NCBI GenBank assembly: GCA_958295885.1
Contig: OY282380.1
Location: forward strand, 1,860,001-1,924,000
Source of the DNA: Arenicellales bacterium
GTDB lineage: Bacteria; Pseudomonadota; Gammaproteobacteria; Arenicellales; JAJDZL01
Reading direction: 5' to 3'
Length of the DNA stretch: 64,000 bases
In this document: positions 48,281 through 58,347 of the stretch, piece by piece
How positions within the stretch are numbered: the stretch's first letter is position 1
Layout: every line of letters starts with the position of its first letter
Translations under genes and position numbers: made by a program
Notes under the pieces: model-generated
The model's database searches: none
Told to the model about the DNA's origin: nothing
Seen by the model: only the letters and a program-made list of their open reading frames with translations

Positions 48281-49023
48281 GTTAGAAACTTAGACCTGTT
48301 AGAGAAGGGATTGAAACAAAAATTTATTGTGTTATGCCAATTCACCATGTTAGAAACTTAGACCTGTTAGAGAAGGGATTGAAACTATTAATAACCGCGC
48401 TATCACCATCCTTTTGTTGTTAGAAACTTAGACCTGTTAGAGAAGGGATTGAAACTGCGTTTTTAGCGCTAGAGTTTATATATGGAGAGTTAGAAACTTA
48501 GACCTGTTAGAGAAGGGATTGAAACGGACGCTCTATTGCCTTCATCACTCCGCTTTGATGTTAGAAACTTAGACCTGTTAGAGAAGGGATTGAAACTCAT
48601 CAGTTTGCACACCAGCCTCCGCGCGAACAGTTAGAAACTTAGACCTGTTAGAGAAGGGATTGAAACTCAGATTGAGGCATGTTTGCATCTGTCCCCAGTT
48701 GTTAGAAACTTAGACCTGTTAGAGAAGGGATTGAAACGATGGCATTGATGATTGTTTTCGCAGTCGAAAGCCGTTAGAAACTTAGACCTGTTAGAGAAGG
48801 GATTGAAACATCAAAGAGCGTCAAGGTATCGGCGCTTTTTCGCCGTTAGAAACTTAGACCTGTTAGAGAAGGGATTGAAACCTCCTTATGTGGACTTCGT
48901 CAGGCAGGTCTCAAGTTAGAAACTTAGACCTGTTAGAGAAGGGATTGAAACGTTTCAGTTTTGTCTATTTTGACACTATTTGGGGTGTTAGAAACTTAGA
49001 CCTGTTAGAGAAGGGATTGAAGC
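48281..49023 (+). CRISPR. CRISPR array, 11 repeats of 37 bp and 10 spacers
   Basis: The repeat starts GTTAGAAACTTAGACC and ends AGAAGGGATTGAAAC. The last 8 bases, ATTGAAAC, are the usual 5' tag of Cas6-processed type III crRNAs. Repeats begin at 48281, 48349, 48419, 48489, 48560, 48630, 48701, 48773, 48845, 48915 and 48987. Spacers are 31-35 bp. Ten repeats are identical; the last (48987-49023) ends GAAGC in place of GAAAC, a change expected at the trailer end. Polarity with the cas genes upstream makes 48281 the leader side. Confidence 0.97.
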
Positions 49024-49374
49024 AGAATGATGCTTCGGGAAGGAACGCAGAAGATCGAAAGAGGCAATTTCAGTTCTTTGTGCAAGTCGTCGAAAGTTCA
49101 CCTTGCCTTCACTTATAATTCTTAATTTCAATTCTACTTTCCGGACAAAACCGTTCCATATTTTTGAGTAGCATCTCGGCTGGTTTTGATTGTGTTAGTG
49201 GTGTTGAAATGAAAAATAAATTTGGATATTTTTATAGTTATAGTTTGATTTGGCCGAGTATGGCAGCTGAGTCATATTTATTACCGCCGGAATACTGCTT
49301 TTCACTTGGGATGCATTACATCGCAGTTCAGTAGCCCGGTGGTTTTTTATTGAAGTGAATTCAGGGAGAGATTC
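49024..49374. other. Array trailer and hppA upstream region
   Basis: About 350 bp without gene. It separates the array trailer from the pyrophosphatase gene and should contain the hppA promoter. Confidence 0.4.
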
Positions 49375-51375
49375 ATGATTGAAGGCGGGTGGATTCCAGT
49401 AACTCTCGGTATTTTGGGCTTAGTCACTGCGTGGATCATTTTTGGTCTCGTCAAGCGCTACCCAGAAGGAGAAGGCGAAGTCGTAGAAATTTCGCGCGCA
49501 ATACATCACGGAGCCATGGTTTTTATGCGTCGAGAGTACACGATTCTCGCCATTTTTGTGGTGGTGGTCGCGGTTTTGATCGCAATCTCCGAATTAGGTC
49601 TCAATACGATGTATGCCTTCCTGCTGGGTGCGCTGTGTTCGGGCAGCGCAGGTTACATTGGCATGTACACCGCAACGAAGGCCAACGTGAGAACAACCAC
49701 CGCAGCCCACACTTCCGGTGCCTCGCAAGCGCTGACCGTCGCATTCTTCGGCGGTTCAATCATGGGAATGACCGTTGCTGCCATGGGCTTGTTTGGTCTC
49801 GGTTTGCTTTATCTGTTTTTTGGTTCTGACCCGCACCATGCGCATGCAATCCATGGTTTCGGGATGGGGGCTTCATCCGTTGCTTTGTTCGCTCGCGTCG
49901 GCGGGGGCATCTTCACTAAAAGTGCGGACGTTGGTGCCGACCTGGTCGGTAAAGTGGAAGCTGGAATCCCAGAAGATGATCCGCGCAACCCGGGTGTAAT
50001 TGCAGACAACGTTGGTGACAATGTCGGAGACGTAGCTGGAATGGGGTCCGACATTTTTGAATCATACTGTGGCGCCATGATCGCAACTATTGCGATTGCA
50101 GCAACCTTAAGCGAGTCGAATCTCGGCGCTCAGAACAGTCTGATGTTTCTCCCGCTCGCCCTGTCGTCAGCAGGAATATTGTGTTCTTTGCTCGGTATCA
50201 TTTTAGTGCGAATTTTCTGCTCAAGATCCGCAGAAGCCGCACTTCGCATTGGCACCGTGGGCGCTTCACTGATTTTTATCGCTGCAGCAGCCGTTGTTGT
50301 TGCCTGGGTGGATGTTGATTTCTCGATTCATGGTTGTGTAGTCACAGGTGCTGTGGGCGGCATCGTGATTGGCATGGTGACAGATTACTATACCAGCGGA
50401 AAACCCATTCGAAAAATCGCAAAAGGCGGTGAAACGGGTCCCGCAACTGTGATGATCAACGGACTTTCGCTCGGTATGCGGTCCGTCGTCGTTCCTTTGC
50501 TGATGCTCGCCTCCATCATTTATTCTGCCAGTGCTCTAGCAGGTCTTTATGGCGTCGGCATTGCAGCCGTCGGCATGCTGGCGACTGTCGGCATGACCAT
50601 GGCAATTGACGCCTACGGCCCGGTCGCAGATAACGCCGGCGGTATTGCTGAAATGGCTGGTTTGGGAGAAGAAACCCGGAAAATTACAGATTCACTCGAC
50701 GCAATCGGAAACACCACTGCTGCGGTCGGAAAGGGGTTTGCCATCGGTGCCGCAGCTCTGGCGGCATTGGCCATCATTACGGCTTACATCGAAACTGTCA
50801 GCTTAAACAACCCAGGTTTTTCTCTCCATATCAATAATCCTGTGGTGTTGGCGGGAATGTTCTTGGGTGGAATCTTTCCCTTTCTTGTAAGCAGCATGAC
50901 GATGACTGCTGTGGGTGATGCGGCGTTTGACATGATCAAGGAAATTCGTCGCCAATTTAAGGAAATTCCTGGCTTGCTCGAGGGCAAAGCCAAACCTGAT
51001 ACAGAACGCTGTATTGACATCGCAACGAAGGCCGCGCTGAAGCGAATGGTTCCACCAGGAATTTTAGCGGTAGCAGCGCCGGTTGTGGTTGGGTTTTCAC
51101 CTCTCGGACCAGAAGCGCTCGGAGGAATGCTAGGCGGTGCGCTGTTAGGCTGTGTGCTGCTGGCGCTGACGATGGCGAACGCTGGAGGGGCCTGGGACAA
51201 CGCAAAGAAGTATGTTGAAAGCGGGAATTATGGTGGAAAAGGTTCCGAAGTTCACAAAGCCGTTGTGGTTGGTGACACGGTGGGCGATCCTTTTAAAGAT
51301 ACGTCGGGACCGTCCATGAATATTCTGATCAACGTGATGGCGATCGTGAGTTTGGTGATCGCACCCTTGCTTTAA
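49375..51375 (+). CDS. hppA: Membrane-bound ion-pumping pyrophosphatase (K+-dependent type)
   Basis: 666 residues, about 16 helices, with AGGGAGAG ribosome site before ATG 49375. PPi-binding motifs are present: [39 protein letters not shown], and near the C-terminus [17 protein letters not shown]. The K+ determinant reads [11 protein letters not shown]; an Ala, not Lys, at this place marks the K+-stimulated class. It couples PPi hydrolysis to export of H+ or Na+; the ion cannot be decided with certainty. Not functionally linked to the neighbouring CRISPR genes. Confidence 0.93.
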   Translation: MIEGGWIPVTLGILGLVTAWIIFGLVKRYPEGEGEVVEISRAIHHGAMVFMRREYTILAIFVVVVAVLIAISELGLNTMYAFLLGALCSGSAGYIGMYTATKANVRTTTAAHTSGASQALTVAFFGGSIMGMTVAAMGLFGLGLLYLFFGSDPHHAHAIHGFGMGASSVALFARVGGGIFTKSADVGADLVGKVEAGIPEDDPRNPGVIADNVGDNVGDVAGMGSDIFESYCGAMIATIAIAATLSESNLGAQNSLMFLPLALSSAGILCSLLGIILVRIFCSRSAEAALRIGTVGASLIFIAAAAVVVAWVDVDFSIHGCVVTGAVGGIVIGMVTDYYTSGKPIRKIAKGGETGPATVMINGLSLGMRSVVVPLLMLASIIYSASALAGLYGVGIAAVGMLATVGMTMAIDAYGPVADNAGGIAEMAGLGEETRKITDSLDAIGNTTAAVGKGFAIGAAALAALAIITAYIETVSLNNPGFSLHINNPVVLAGMFLGGIFPFLVSSMTMTAVGDAAFDMIKEIRRQFKEIPGLLEGKAKPDTERCIDIATKAALKRMVPPGILAVAAPVVVGFSPLGPEALGGMLGGALLGCVLLALTMANAGGAWDNAKKYVESGNYGGKGSEVHKAVVVGDTVGDPFKDTSGPSMNILINVMAIVSLVIAPLL

Positions 51376-51382
51376 ATCATTG

Positions 51383-51400
51383 CTGCTTACTCATAAGCAG
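51383..51400 (+). terminator. Hairpin after hppA
   Basis: CTGCTTA-CTCA-TAAGCAG, seven base pairs, 8 bases after the hppA stop. A second stem, GCGAATCG/CGATTCGC, lies at 51412-51438. No strong U-tract, so it is a probable but imperfect terminator. Confidence 0.45.
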
Positions 51401-51997
51401 GAATGAATTGAGCGAATCGGCTGCCCGTTTCGATTCGCTTCCCAAAGGAATGAGCAATTGCCGGGCGTACTGAGTTTCACAATAGGCTCGATATTCAATA
51501 AATTTTCTGAATTGATCTCTTCAATGAAGGAGTGCGCTACTGGAACCCCAGATTCCTGCTGAACATCTGCAGGAATCAGCTGTATCGAATTCCGGTTGTA
51601 ACAGCTGCCAAAGCCAACTTGAACGTCCAGCAGACTGCGCGCTTTCTTGAGGTATTGGCCGTTGTCAGTGAGACCGCGCAGCTGATCCAGTTCCAAGACT
51701 CCAATTGTCCTTATCTGAGACGAAGGTTTAGTTTATAAGATATTGATAATAATTATTGATCGACCATTGCTACGCTTCAACGAGTTCGGGAGAGGAGCCT
51801 CGCAAACGTCTCTGGTCAACCTCATTCAAGGACATGTTGCGTCAGACGGCGGGAGAAATCATTTTCATCCCTGCGCTTAATGCGTCAATTCAAAACCCTG
51901 CAAACTATCGGATTTTCGCTCTATGGACAGACTCGTCACCGAATGATCGGATAGTTGGAACAATTTGTTTATTTTGGTTTCGAAACAGCTTGAAACT
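51401..51997. other. Intergenic region between hppA and the SulP gene
   Basis: About 600 bp. A minus-strand open frame 51696-51391 (LELDQLRGLTDNGQYLKKAR...) has a protein-like composition but no ATG, no ribosome site and no family I recognise; it could be a gene fragment. Nothing else seen. Confidence 0.3.
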
Positions 51998-54226
51998 TTA
52001 TGCCTGTTCCTCCGGCTTGTTAAGATTTCCCAGGCTTGGATCAGCCCTTAACTGGTCGTTGAAAGTCTGAGCGATCAGGTAGCGATAGAATTTGAGGGCA
52101 AGTCGTTCTTCGGTCTCCTCCAGCCAGTGCATGTCAGTTGGCGCCATGACCATTGTTCGGCACGAATCGTCCGCGAGTACCAAGTTTGCATGATCATCCA
52201 GCTTGCGGACAGGCCAGATCGCATCACCTGGAATGAATTGACGAAGGCGTGTTCCGGTGTGATCGTAAACGGAAGCGCGGCCTGAAAGCAGAAACTGCAG
52301 ACCGTCCTGCGATCTATCGGGACCTGTAAGAATCTCGTTGGCGGAGTACTCCCGTGGTATGAGCCAGTGTTCCAGCTCTTCAATCAGTTCCTCGAACTGA
52401 ATTTGCTGCTCCAGACGAAATTCGATATCGTCAGCCGTGGCGTCAAATAATCGGATCCCGCGCGGATCCGTCTTGGCTGCATCCGCGTTCCACTCTGTAA
52501 TGATGATGTCCTCACAGCGTTCGAGTCCGAAGTCGGCATCCGGTTCGACATGAATCGTTTTGAAAATCTCCGGCTGCAGGTTTTGTTCCAAGCCCGATCT
52601 CAACATATCGGACAAGCCCACTAGAACCAAGTGTGTTTCATCGGCGTGCAACTTCTCCAAGAACTTGGAAAATACTCTGACCGCGGAAAAATCAACGCCT
52701 GAGACAGCGGTGAAATCCAGCATCAGACAGGAGGTGGCATCAGTCAGTGAGTTCCTCAGATTCTCAACCAGCGGGACGACGCTGCCGAAGAAGATGTAGC
52801 CGCGTAACCGGTAGGCCTGCACGCGGTCACCCTCCGCCCGCAAGATGGCGCGGTCTGGTACCGAGCGAGCCATTTTGCTGTGGCGTTCGCGTGCGGTGAA
52901 CTGATCTTTGATCGGGTTGACGCGATTGAGCCGTACGGTGAAAAAAACGAGGGTGAGCAGCACTCCAGCGGTTACTCCCTCGATCAGCCCAATGAGATTA
53001 ATGATGAAAAAGATCAATAGAATGACGCTGTATTCTGACAGCGGAAGTATTTTCCAGCTTTTCACCAAACCTTCATCCACCATGCCAAGGCCGGCAAAGA
53101 CCAGAATTCCTCCTATAAGCGCCACCGGGATGATTTCCAACAATTCGTCACCGAGGAACAATGCGCAGCCGATGACTGCGGCCGCGACGATGCCGGTCAG
53201 CCTGGTGTGTGCTCTGAAGAGCTTGCTGCGGAGCGACGCCGGTACTATCAAGGTAGACACCGTACCTCCACCGAGGCCGCTGACGATGCTTGCCAACCCT
53301 GTTGACTTGAATTCTCGGTCCCAGTTCAGATCCTGATTGACGGCAAGTTCGAGTCCCGCGATGTTCATAATGATGCAGATGTAAGCAATCATGATTAACA
53401 TCAACATGTTGTGAATCTGACCAACTATCGCTGCCCAGTCCACGCGCAGCAAATCGGAAGGCCAAAGAGCCGGCCAGATATTTCCCTCTGAACCGCTGAG
53501 AAGAAACCCCGCCGCTCTTGCTTCGTCAACGGATATGTTGAAAAAAACAAGCCCTACGTGGTACGCTGCAACTGCGATCAACATACTCACCGGAAATAAC
53601 CACGAGTTTCTCCAGCGTTTCACCGCAATATAGATTACAGTCCCGAATACAATGCCCGGAGCCCAATTGATCAGGACGGCTGGATCGAAATTCGCCGCAA
53701 GATTTCGCCATTTCAAGTCCACCCCTGAAATTGACATGGCCGCCAAACATACCGCACCGCCAATTCCTGCCACAAATCCGCATGCCACTGAATAGGGAAT
53801 GAAGCGCAGCAGATTGGCAATCCTGAAATGTCCGATCACCAAGGAGCTGATGCCAGTGGCTGCAGCGCAGATCATAAACGCGACCACCACAGTGACAAAC
53901 AGTTGCTCACCTTCTGCGTTCATGCTTAATGCGATCAAAGCCATGATGATTACCAGTGCAGGGGAAAGCCCGGCAATGGCTCCGCGATAGCCACTGGTGA
54001 TGGATATGATGAGGCAGGCTGCAAAGTTCCCGAACAGCACTAGACCAATGCCAAGTGATGAATAATGCGCCAGCTCGCCAGAGAAGATGAAACTGCCAAA
54101 CGCGATTTGTGCAACCAGCAAACCTAGGCCTGAGGAGAATCCAGTCGCCAACGCGGGAACAATCTTTGAGGATTCGATTTCCACGCGAAATTCAGACAAG
54201 ATATTCTGAAACAGTAAATTTGCCAT
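51998..54226 (-). CDS. SulP-family anion transporter with STAS and cyclic-nucleotide-binding domains
   Basis: 742 residues. Residues about 20-430 are the SulP membrane domain (GLSPALVIIMALIALSMN, IMNIAGLELAVNQDLNWDRE, and TGLASIVSGLGGGTVSTLI). Residues about 460-570 form a STAS domain (GYIFFGSVVPLVENLRNSL, LMLDFTAVSGVDFSAVRVF). The last 130 residues resemble a cyclic-nucleotide-binding domain (NEILTGPDRSQDGLQFLLSG, DHTGTRLRQFIPGDAIWP). Such triple fusions import sulfate, bicarbonate or dicarboxylates under nucleotide control; the substrate is not evident. No neighbours in the same direction. Confidence 0.85.
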   Translation of the reverse strand: MANLLFQNILSEFRVEIESSKIVPALATGFSSGLGLLVAQIAFGSFIFSGELAHYSSLGIGLVLFGNFAACLIISITSGYRGAIAGLSPALVIIMALIALSMNAEGEQLFVTVVVAFMICAAATGISSLVIGHFRIANLLRFIPYSVACGFVAGIGGAVCLAAMSISGVDLKWRNLAANFDPAVLINWAPGIVFGTVIYIAVKRWRNSWLFPVSMLIAVAAYHVGLVFFNISVDEARAAGFLLSGSEGNIWPALWPSDLLRVDWAAIVGQIHNMLMLIMIAYICIIMNIAGLELAVNQDLNWDREFKSTGLASIVSGLGGGTVSTLIVPASLRSKLFRAHTRLTGIVAAAVIGCALFLGDELLEIIPVALIGGILVFAGLGMVDEGLVKSWKILPLSEYSVILLIFFIINLIGLIEGVTAGVLLTLVFFTVRLNRVNPIKDQFTARERHSKMARSVPDRAILRAEGDRVQAYRLRGYIFFGSVVPLVENLRNSLTDATSCLMLDFTAVSGVDFSAVRVFSKFLEKLHADETHLVLVGLSDMLRSGLEQNLQPEIFKTIHVEPDADFGLERCEDIIITEWNADAAKTDPRGIRLFDATADDIEFRLEQQIQFEELIEELEHWLIPREYSANEILTGPDRSQDGLQFLLSGRASVYDHTGTRLRQFIPGDAIWPVRKLDDHANLVLADDSCRTMVMAPTDMHWLEETEERLALKFYRYLIAQTFNDQLRADPSLGNLNKPEEQA

Positions 54227-54786
54227 CAGAGTCTTGTGAGAGAATATCTCAGGGCACTATAAATCATCATTTTTCCCAAGCTGTCTGAAAAATAATTCGC
54301 TGTTACTGTTACAGCTGTCAAACAGCCGCCAAAGTTCTCAAATCAGCATCTGGATCATGTTGCCAAATCTATTGGTAACAGTCGATTAATGTAGCAGTTT
54401 TTCAAATTCAGCACTCAGACAGAATCGATTCGAGAACCAAAATTTCATTGTAAAGGATATTTTGGCTAAGTGGCGCGTTCAGGCACTGAATATTTGATTG
54501 CTGAGTGTCTGGTCGCAGCTGAATCTTCCACAATGAGCGACCGAGGGGAAAATCTAGAATGCTTGCGATTGTCGGTTGTTTTGGGTTACACCGTTTGTTC
54601 GCGGGGCTTCCCTCCTTACATGCGGCGTCGCAAGTCAGCAGATTTGCGATTGCCGTTTTAACACCGCAGGGTCGTCTTCGAAGCGCCGCTGTCTCACACC
54701 GCCCGAGCGCCGCTTCGGTGTGATGAGCCCGATGTGCTGTGTAGGGCTGCTCGGTTTCTTTGACCACTCTGATTCGAGGAGGTTTT

Positions 54787-54925
54787 GTGCCTGCGGTGCG
54801 TGATCAGTTGACCGAGACCTTGATGCGACTCACGACGACCGAAGCGCTGGACCGGTTTGGAGACTGGATCATTCAGTGTGAAACTGTCGAGGAACTGTTC
54901 GAGCGCATTCGTTCAAGTGCCAACG
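54787..54925 (+). repeat. Direct repeat of 139 bp, copy 1 (Rpn-like 3' end)
   Basis: VPAVRDQLTETLMRLTTTEA is followed by LDRFGDWIIQCETVEELFER. It differs from copy 2 at 7 of 139 positions. It encodes the last part of a Rpn/DUF4351-like protein, detached from an upstream gene. Confidence 0.7.
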
Positions 54926-55224
54926 GAATCACTGGATAGACAAGCCTAAGGGAGCGTTTTCTGTCGATTTGCCAGCCGGCAGACGTCTGTTGTCTTGTTC
55001 GTCCAAGACCCATTGGAATCCTCATCAGCAAAAGCGGGATGCACAGCGTCAGTCCGAAGAGTGCTGAGCGATTTGGTCCATGCATGTAACCATAGTCTCG
55101 AAAATCGGGCGACAGTGAACTGAAAGCGGATTTGGCGAAGTGGCTGAAAGCGTCGATCAATGATCGGCTGCGAGATCGGATGGAAGGAGTAGAATGATCT
55201 GGGGATGCTGGCAAAGAACATCAA

Positions 55225-55501
55225 AAAATGAGCCGTTGACTACCGTGCTCAAGGTCGTGTTCAAGCTGTTGAGGAAGGTCGGATTCAAGGTTTGGAAAAA
55301 GGCAAACGCGATCTGGTGTTCCGGCAGGTCGAGTCGAAGTATGTGCCTGCGGTGCGCGAACAGTTGACCGAGACCTTGATGCGACTCACGACGACCGAAG
55401 CGCTGGACCGGTTTGGAGACTGGATCATCCAGTGTGAAACTGCCGAGGAGCTGTTCGAGCGCATTCGTTTAAGTTCCAACGCACTTGGTAAAGATGGGTA
55501 G
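55225..55501 (+). pseudogene. Rpn-like (PD-(D/E)XK recombination-promoting nuclease) C-terminal fragment
   Basis: From about 55207 the reading is MLAKNIKK, TGA, AVDYRAQGRVQAVEEGRIQG, LEKGKRDLVFRQVESKYVPA and then LTETLMRLTTTEALDRFGDW to ELFERIRLSSNALGKDG. The basic Gly/Lys/Gln-rich coil plus a short helical end is the typical C-terminus of Rpn/YhgA-like transposase-related nucleases. The in-frame TGA and missing catalytic N-domain make it a pseudogene; the N-terminal portion may persist in broken frames from about 55080. Contains copy 2 of the 139-bp repeat (55343-55481). Confidence 0.6.
55343..55481 (+). repeat. Direct repeat of 139 bp, copy 2
   Basis: About 95% identical to 54787-54925 in the same orientation, 556 bp apart. 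The boundary GTGCCTGCGGTGCG is shared exactly. Suggests a tandem duplication of the 3' end of the Rpn-like gene before decay. Confidence 0.75.
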
Positions 55502-56402
55502 TGATGCTTTGTTGTGTGTGGCGAGAACAGAGTTTGCGATTAAGCTTCTTTGAGGCATGGAGCTCAGTCGGTAAATCATAATGATGCTTTACTCAGGGAT
55601 GCGCTGCTTCTCAAGCCGCGACTCGCAAGAGTTACGATTGTGAGCTTAATAGCATTTTCTTTGGTGGCAAAGTAAAAAGGGAGACTTAGGAACAACATCG
55701 GGCATGCGGTCGGCACATTATCCTCAAAGGTAATTTGGCTTATTGGCATCGTTACGTAAATCTGGAAGAGGCTGGCAGTAGTGATGCAGACGGTCAATTA
55801 AAACATTCACCATAAGTTCATGGTGGCTGTATAAATGAATATTTAAGGAATTGGTAACAATAACAGTTAACTTAAGGCGAAACCCAAAATTGGGTCAAAG
55901 GTGGAGAGCGCCTGCTGTTTCTCTGGTAGCGACTGCGTAGTCCAGCGAGATTGAACTGATCGCGAATTTACTTGAAACGAACCGGTTTGTGCCCGTCGAA
56001 TAGTACAGGTCAATTTTGCCAGCTGCCTGACGAGCGTGGTTCGTTGCTGGTGTGGGCGGCTGCAGCCAAAACAATTTCTGCTTCGCCTGCTGAACTGTCA
56101 AATTCTAGTGCACACCAAAAGCAGCCTAGCCGCCACCCAATCGCAAAATGATCGCAGACTTCTGTTTGTACCAGCTGCTCAAGGGCATTCGCGTCGGTTC
56201 GTTTGCAATTGACGAGGCAATTTCTTGGAAATTCGTAAAATTAGTGATGAAATGAACGATTGTGAGAGATTCAGTCAACTCCAAGAGTGCGTGAATATCT
56301 TGCATCGCGCAACTGCCGCGCAATAACAAGCGTATGAAGTATTACAATTGTTCGAATTAATTCAGGAAATTCAATTTAAATTGGTGCAAGAGTCTTTTAG
56401 AT

Positions 56403-57401
56403 ATGGCAAAGTTGAAAAATGACTGGTACGTCTGCTCGATCGATAAGAATCTATTGAGATCGTTCTCGAAGCGATCTGACAAACCAGCGTTGATTTGGTT
56501 TGGCAGCTATTTCCTGTTATTGGCTTTAATGGGAATAGCTGTTGTTTTAACTTGGGGCAGCTGGTGGGCTTGGCTGTTTGCGGTTGCCTATGGCGCGATA
56601 TGGGGTTGCGCCGCATCCGGATTTCATGAAACCTGCCATAAAACACCGTTTCGCACCCGCTGGATGAATGAGACTGCATTGTGGGTCTTCGGATGGATGG
56701 TTCAGATGGAGCCGATTGCTGTAAGGTGGGGACATTTGGGACATCATAGTTTCACTCATTTCAATGAAGGCGATACCGAGTTGTCTGAACCTAATCCCGT
56801 GACTTGGGGCCTGCTTTTCAAGGTTGGTTCCGGCCTTGGCGGCACATACTTTTACTCGAAATCGCTGCTGGGACAGGCTTTCGGCTTCATTTCGGAAGAA
56901 ATGCAGGCGGTCATCCCCTCAAATAAAGTGCCCAAGGCGATCAATAACGCCCGCGTTATGGTGGGTCTCTATGCTTTTGTGATCATCTGGGCGTTGTCAG
57001 CGCAATCTTGGCTGCCGATTGTGCTTACATTTGCCGCCAGAATCATTGGTGGTCCCGTGACAGGTCTTTTGCATCTTACGCAGCATACCTGCCTGCAGAT
57101 GAACGTAATGGACCACCGTTATTCGACGCGCAGCTTTACAGCAGGTCCAATCACCCGTTTCTTCTATTTCAACATGAATTATCACGTGGAGCATCACATG
57201 TTCCCAATGGTGCCGTTCTACAATCTGCCACAACTAAATGACGCATTGAAAAATCAGCTGCCTGAACCCTGTAAAGGCCTTGCGGGTGTATTCAGGGAGA
57301 TTTTCGCTGGTGTGGTCAGGCAGCAGAAAGATCCTGATTATTTTGTCCGCAAAACAGTGCCAGGCCTGCCTGAACAACCTACCGCGGCTAGTCCATCTTA
57401 G
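56403..57401 (+). CDS. Fatty acid desaturase
   Basis: 332 residues. The di-iron histidine boxes are all present: HETCHKTPF, HLGHHSFTH and NYHVEHHMFP. Hydrophobic helices flank them (WFGSYFLLLALMGIAVVL; LYAFVIIWALSAQSW). A membrane-bound O2-dependent desaturase or hydroxylase of an acyl chain; the spacing resembles bacterial acyl-lipid desaturases, though alkane/carotenoid enzymes share the motifs. Flanked by decayed DNA and IS material, with no obvious partner. Confidence 0.88.
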   Translation: MAKLKNDWYVCSIDKNLLRSFSKRSDKPALIWFGSYFLLLALMGIAVVLTWGSWWAWLFAVAYGAIWGCAASGFHETCHKTPFRTRWMNETALWVFGWMVQMEPIAVRWGHLGHHSFTHFNEGDTELSEPNPVTWGLLFKVGSGLGGTYFYSKSLLGQAFGFISEEMQAVIPSNKVPKAINNARVMVGLYAFVIIWALSAQSWLPIVLTFAARIIGGPVTGLLHLTQHTCLQMNVMDHRYSTRSFTAGPITRFFYFNMNYHVEHHMFPMVPFYNLPQLNDALKNQLPEPCKGLAGVFREIFAGVVRQQKDPDYFVRKTVPGLPEQPTAASPS

Positions 57402-57845
57402 GGTGATGTCAGGCGCATAGGAGAATTCAGGGATGGCGTAGAGGTCAGCGTTTCTGCGACAGACACGATTGGTGAGGAAAACGTCGTTTGCGTTGGCTGC
57501 TTTTCCCATCCTTTCATCGTTCACAGTTCAAGAAAAAGCCTGAATCTGCCGCCGATGATCAACGCCACTGTGCAACAGCATCTCCAAGGCCGCGAGGAAT
57601 GGCGAAGATAATGGAGTTCATTGCACCATCTAAGCCACATCAATGTTGAATTTGGTTGTTCCTCTCGCTCCAGTGTTCCCAATGCACGTCAATCTCACGA
57701 CATGCTCATGCAATGTCAAGGGCAGGGGATTCAGTTTGTCAATCTTCAAAACACAGGATTGCGAATATGGCCCTACACCGATAAAGTAGAGACACTATGT
57801 GACAGAGTAAACCTTAAATATGGATGAAAATCAAGGAGGTGTAAA
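57402..57845. other. Intergenic region, no gene seen
   Basis: About 440 bp between the desaturase and the mobile cassette. Only a 68-codon unsupported ORF (57621-57827). Confidence 0.35.
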
Positions 57846-58008
57846 GTGATCTACTCGGAGGAGTTGAAAGCGCATATCTTAACCGAGCATGAAGCTGGGT
57901 TATCGGTGCGGGAACTGGTTCGCAGAACTTTTCTGATCGAATATTTCAAGCACATGCCTGATGCTTTCGCGCACTTGTTTGTTCGGGTCCAGCACGACGC
58001 GGTCACGT
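57846..58008 (+). pseudogene. Truncated transposase N-terminus (HTH)
   Basis: GTG 57846 has a near-perfect AAGGAGGTG ribosome site. The first codons read MIYSEELKAHILTEHEAGLS then VRELVRR, resembling the HTH start of IS3-type OrfA. After about residue 27 the frame becomes the antisense of the serine recombinase 3' end and stops at 58008. So an IS end was joined to the recombinase gene, truncating both. Confidence 0.5.
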
Positions 58009-58337
58009 AGATCATAGACCAACCCCACCGGCAGCCGAATACGCAGTTCACCGCGCTTTGCACAGCTGAAAAGCCCGCCAAGCAGACGAGACTTGAACAG
58101 ATGCAGTTCCGCTTCGCTAATCGTCCCCTTAATCCCCAGCAGCAGGCGATCATTGAAATCAGTCGGATCGTAAACACCATCCTCATCGACAATCAAGGTA
58201 TCGGTGAAGGCGCAGATTTCCACCAGCCGGTGCCAGTCGCTGCTGTTGCGAGCCAGCCTTGAAACTTCCAGTCCAAGCACCACTCCAACATTGCCCATGC
58301 CGATTTCACCCACCATGGCCTAAAAGCCATGACGCCC

Positions 58338-58347
58338 GCTTGCGGCC
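58338..58347. repeat. Target-site duplication, left copy
   Basis: GCTTGCGGCC, identical to 60770-60779 on the other side of the IS. Confidence 0.85.

Larger units (their letters stand above)
54227..56402. other. Decayed region with Rpn-like fragments
   Basis: About 2.2 kb between the SulP and desaturase genes. Two 139-bp copies of an Rpn-like 3' end occur here (listed separately). The remainder (54227-54780, 55502-56402) has only short unsupported ORFs. This looks like long-decayed mobile DNA. Confidence 0.4.

Noticed and set aside
48888..49118. 76-codon ORF at the end of the CRISPR array
   Set aside because: It is made of repeat and spacer sequence (repeated NLDLLEKGLK) and is not a gene.
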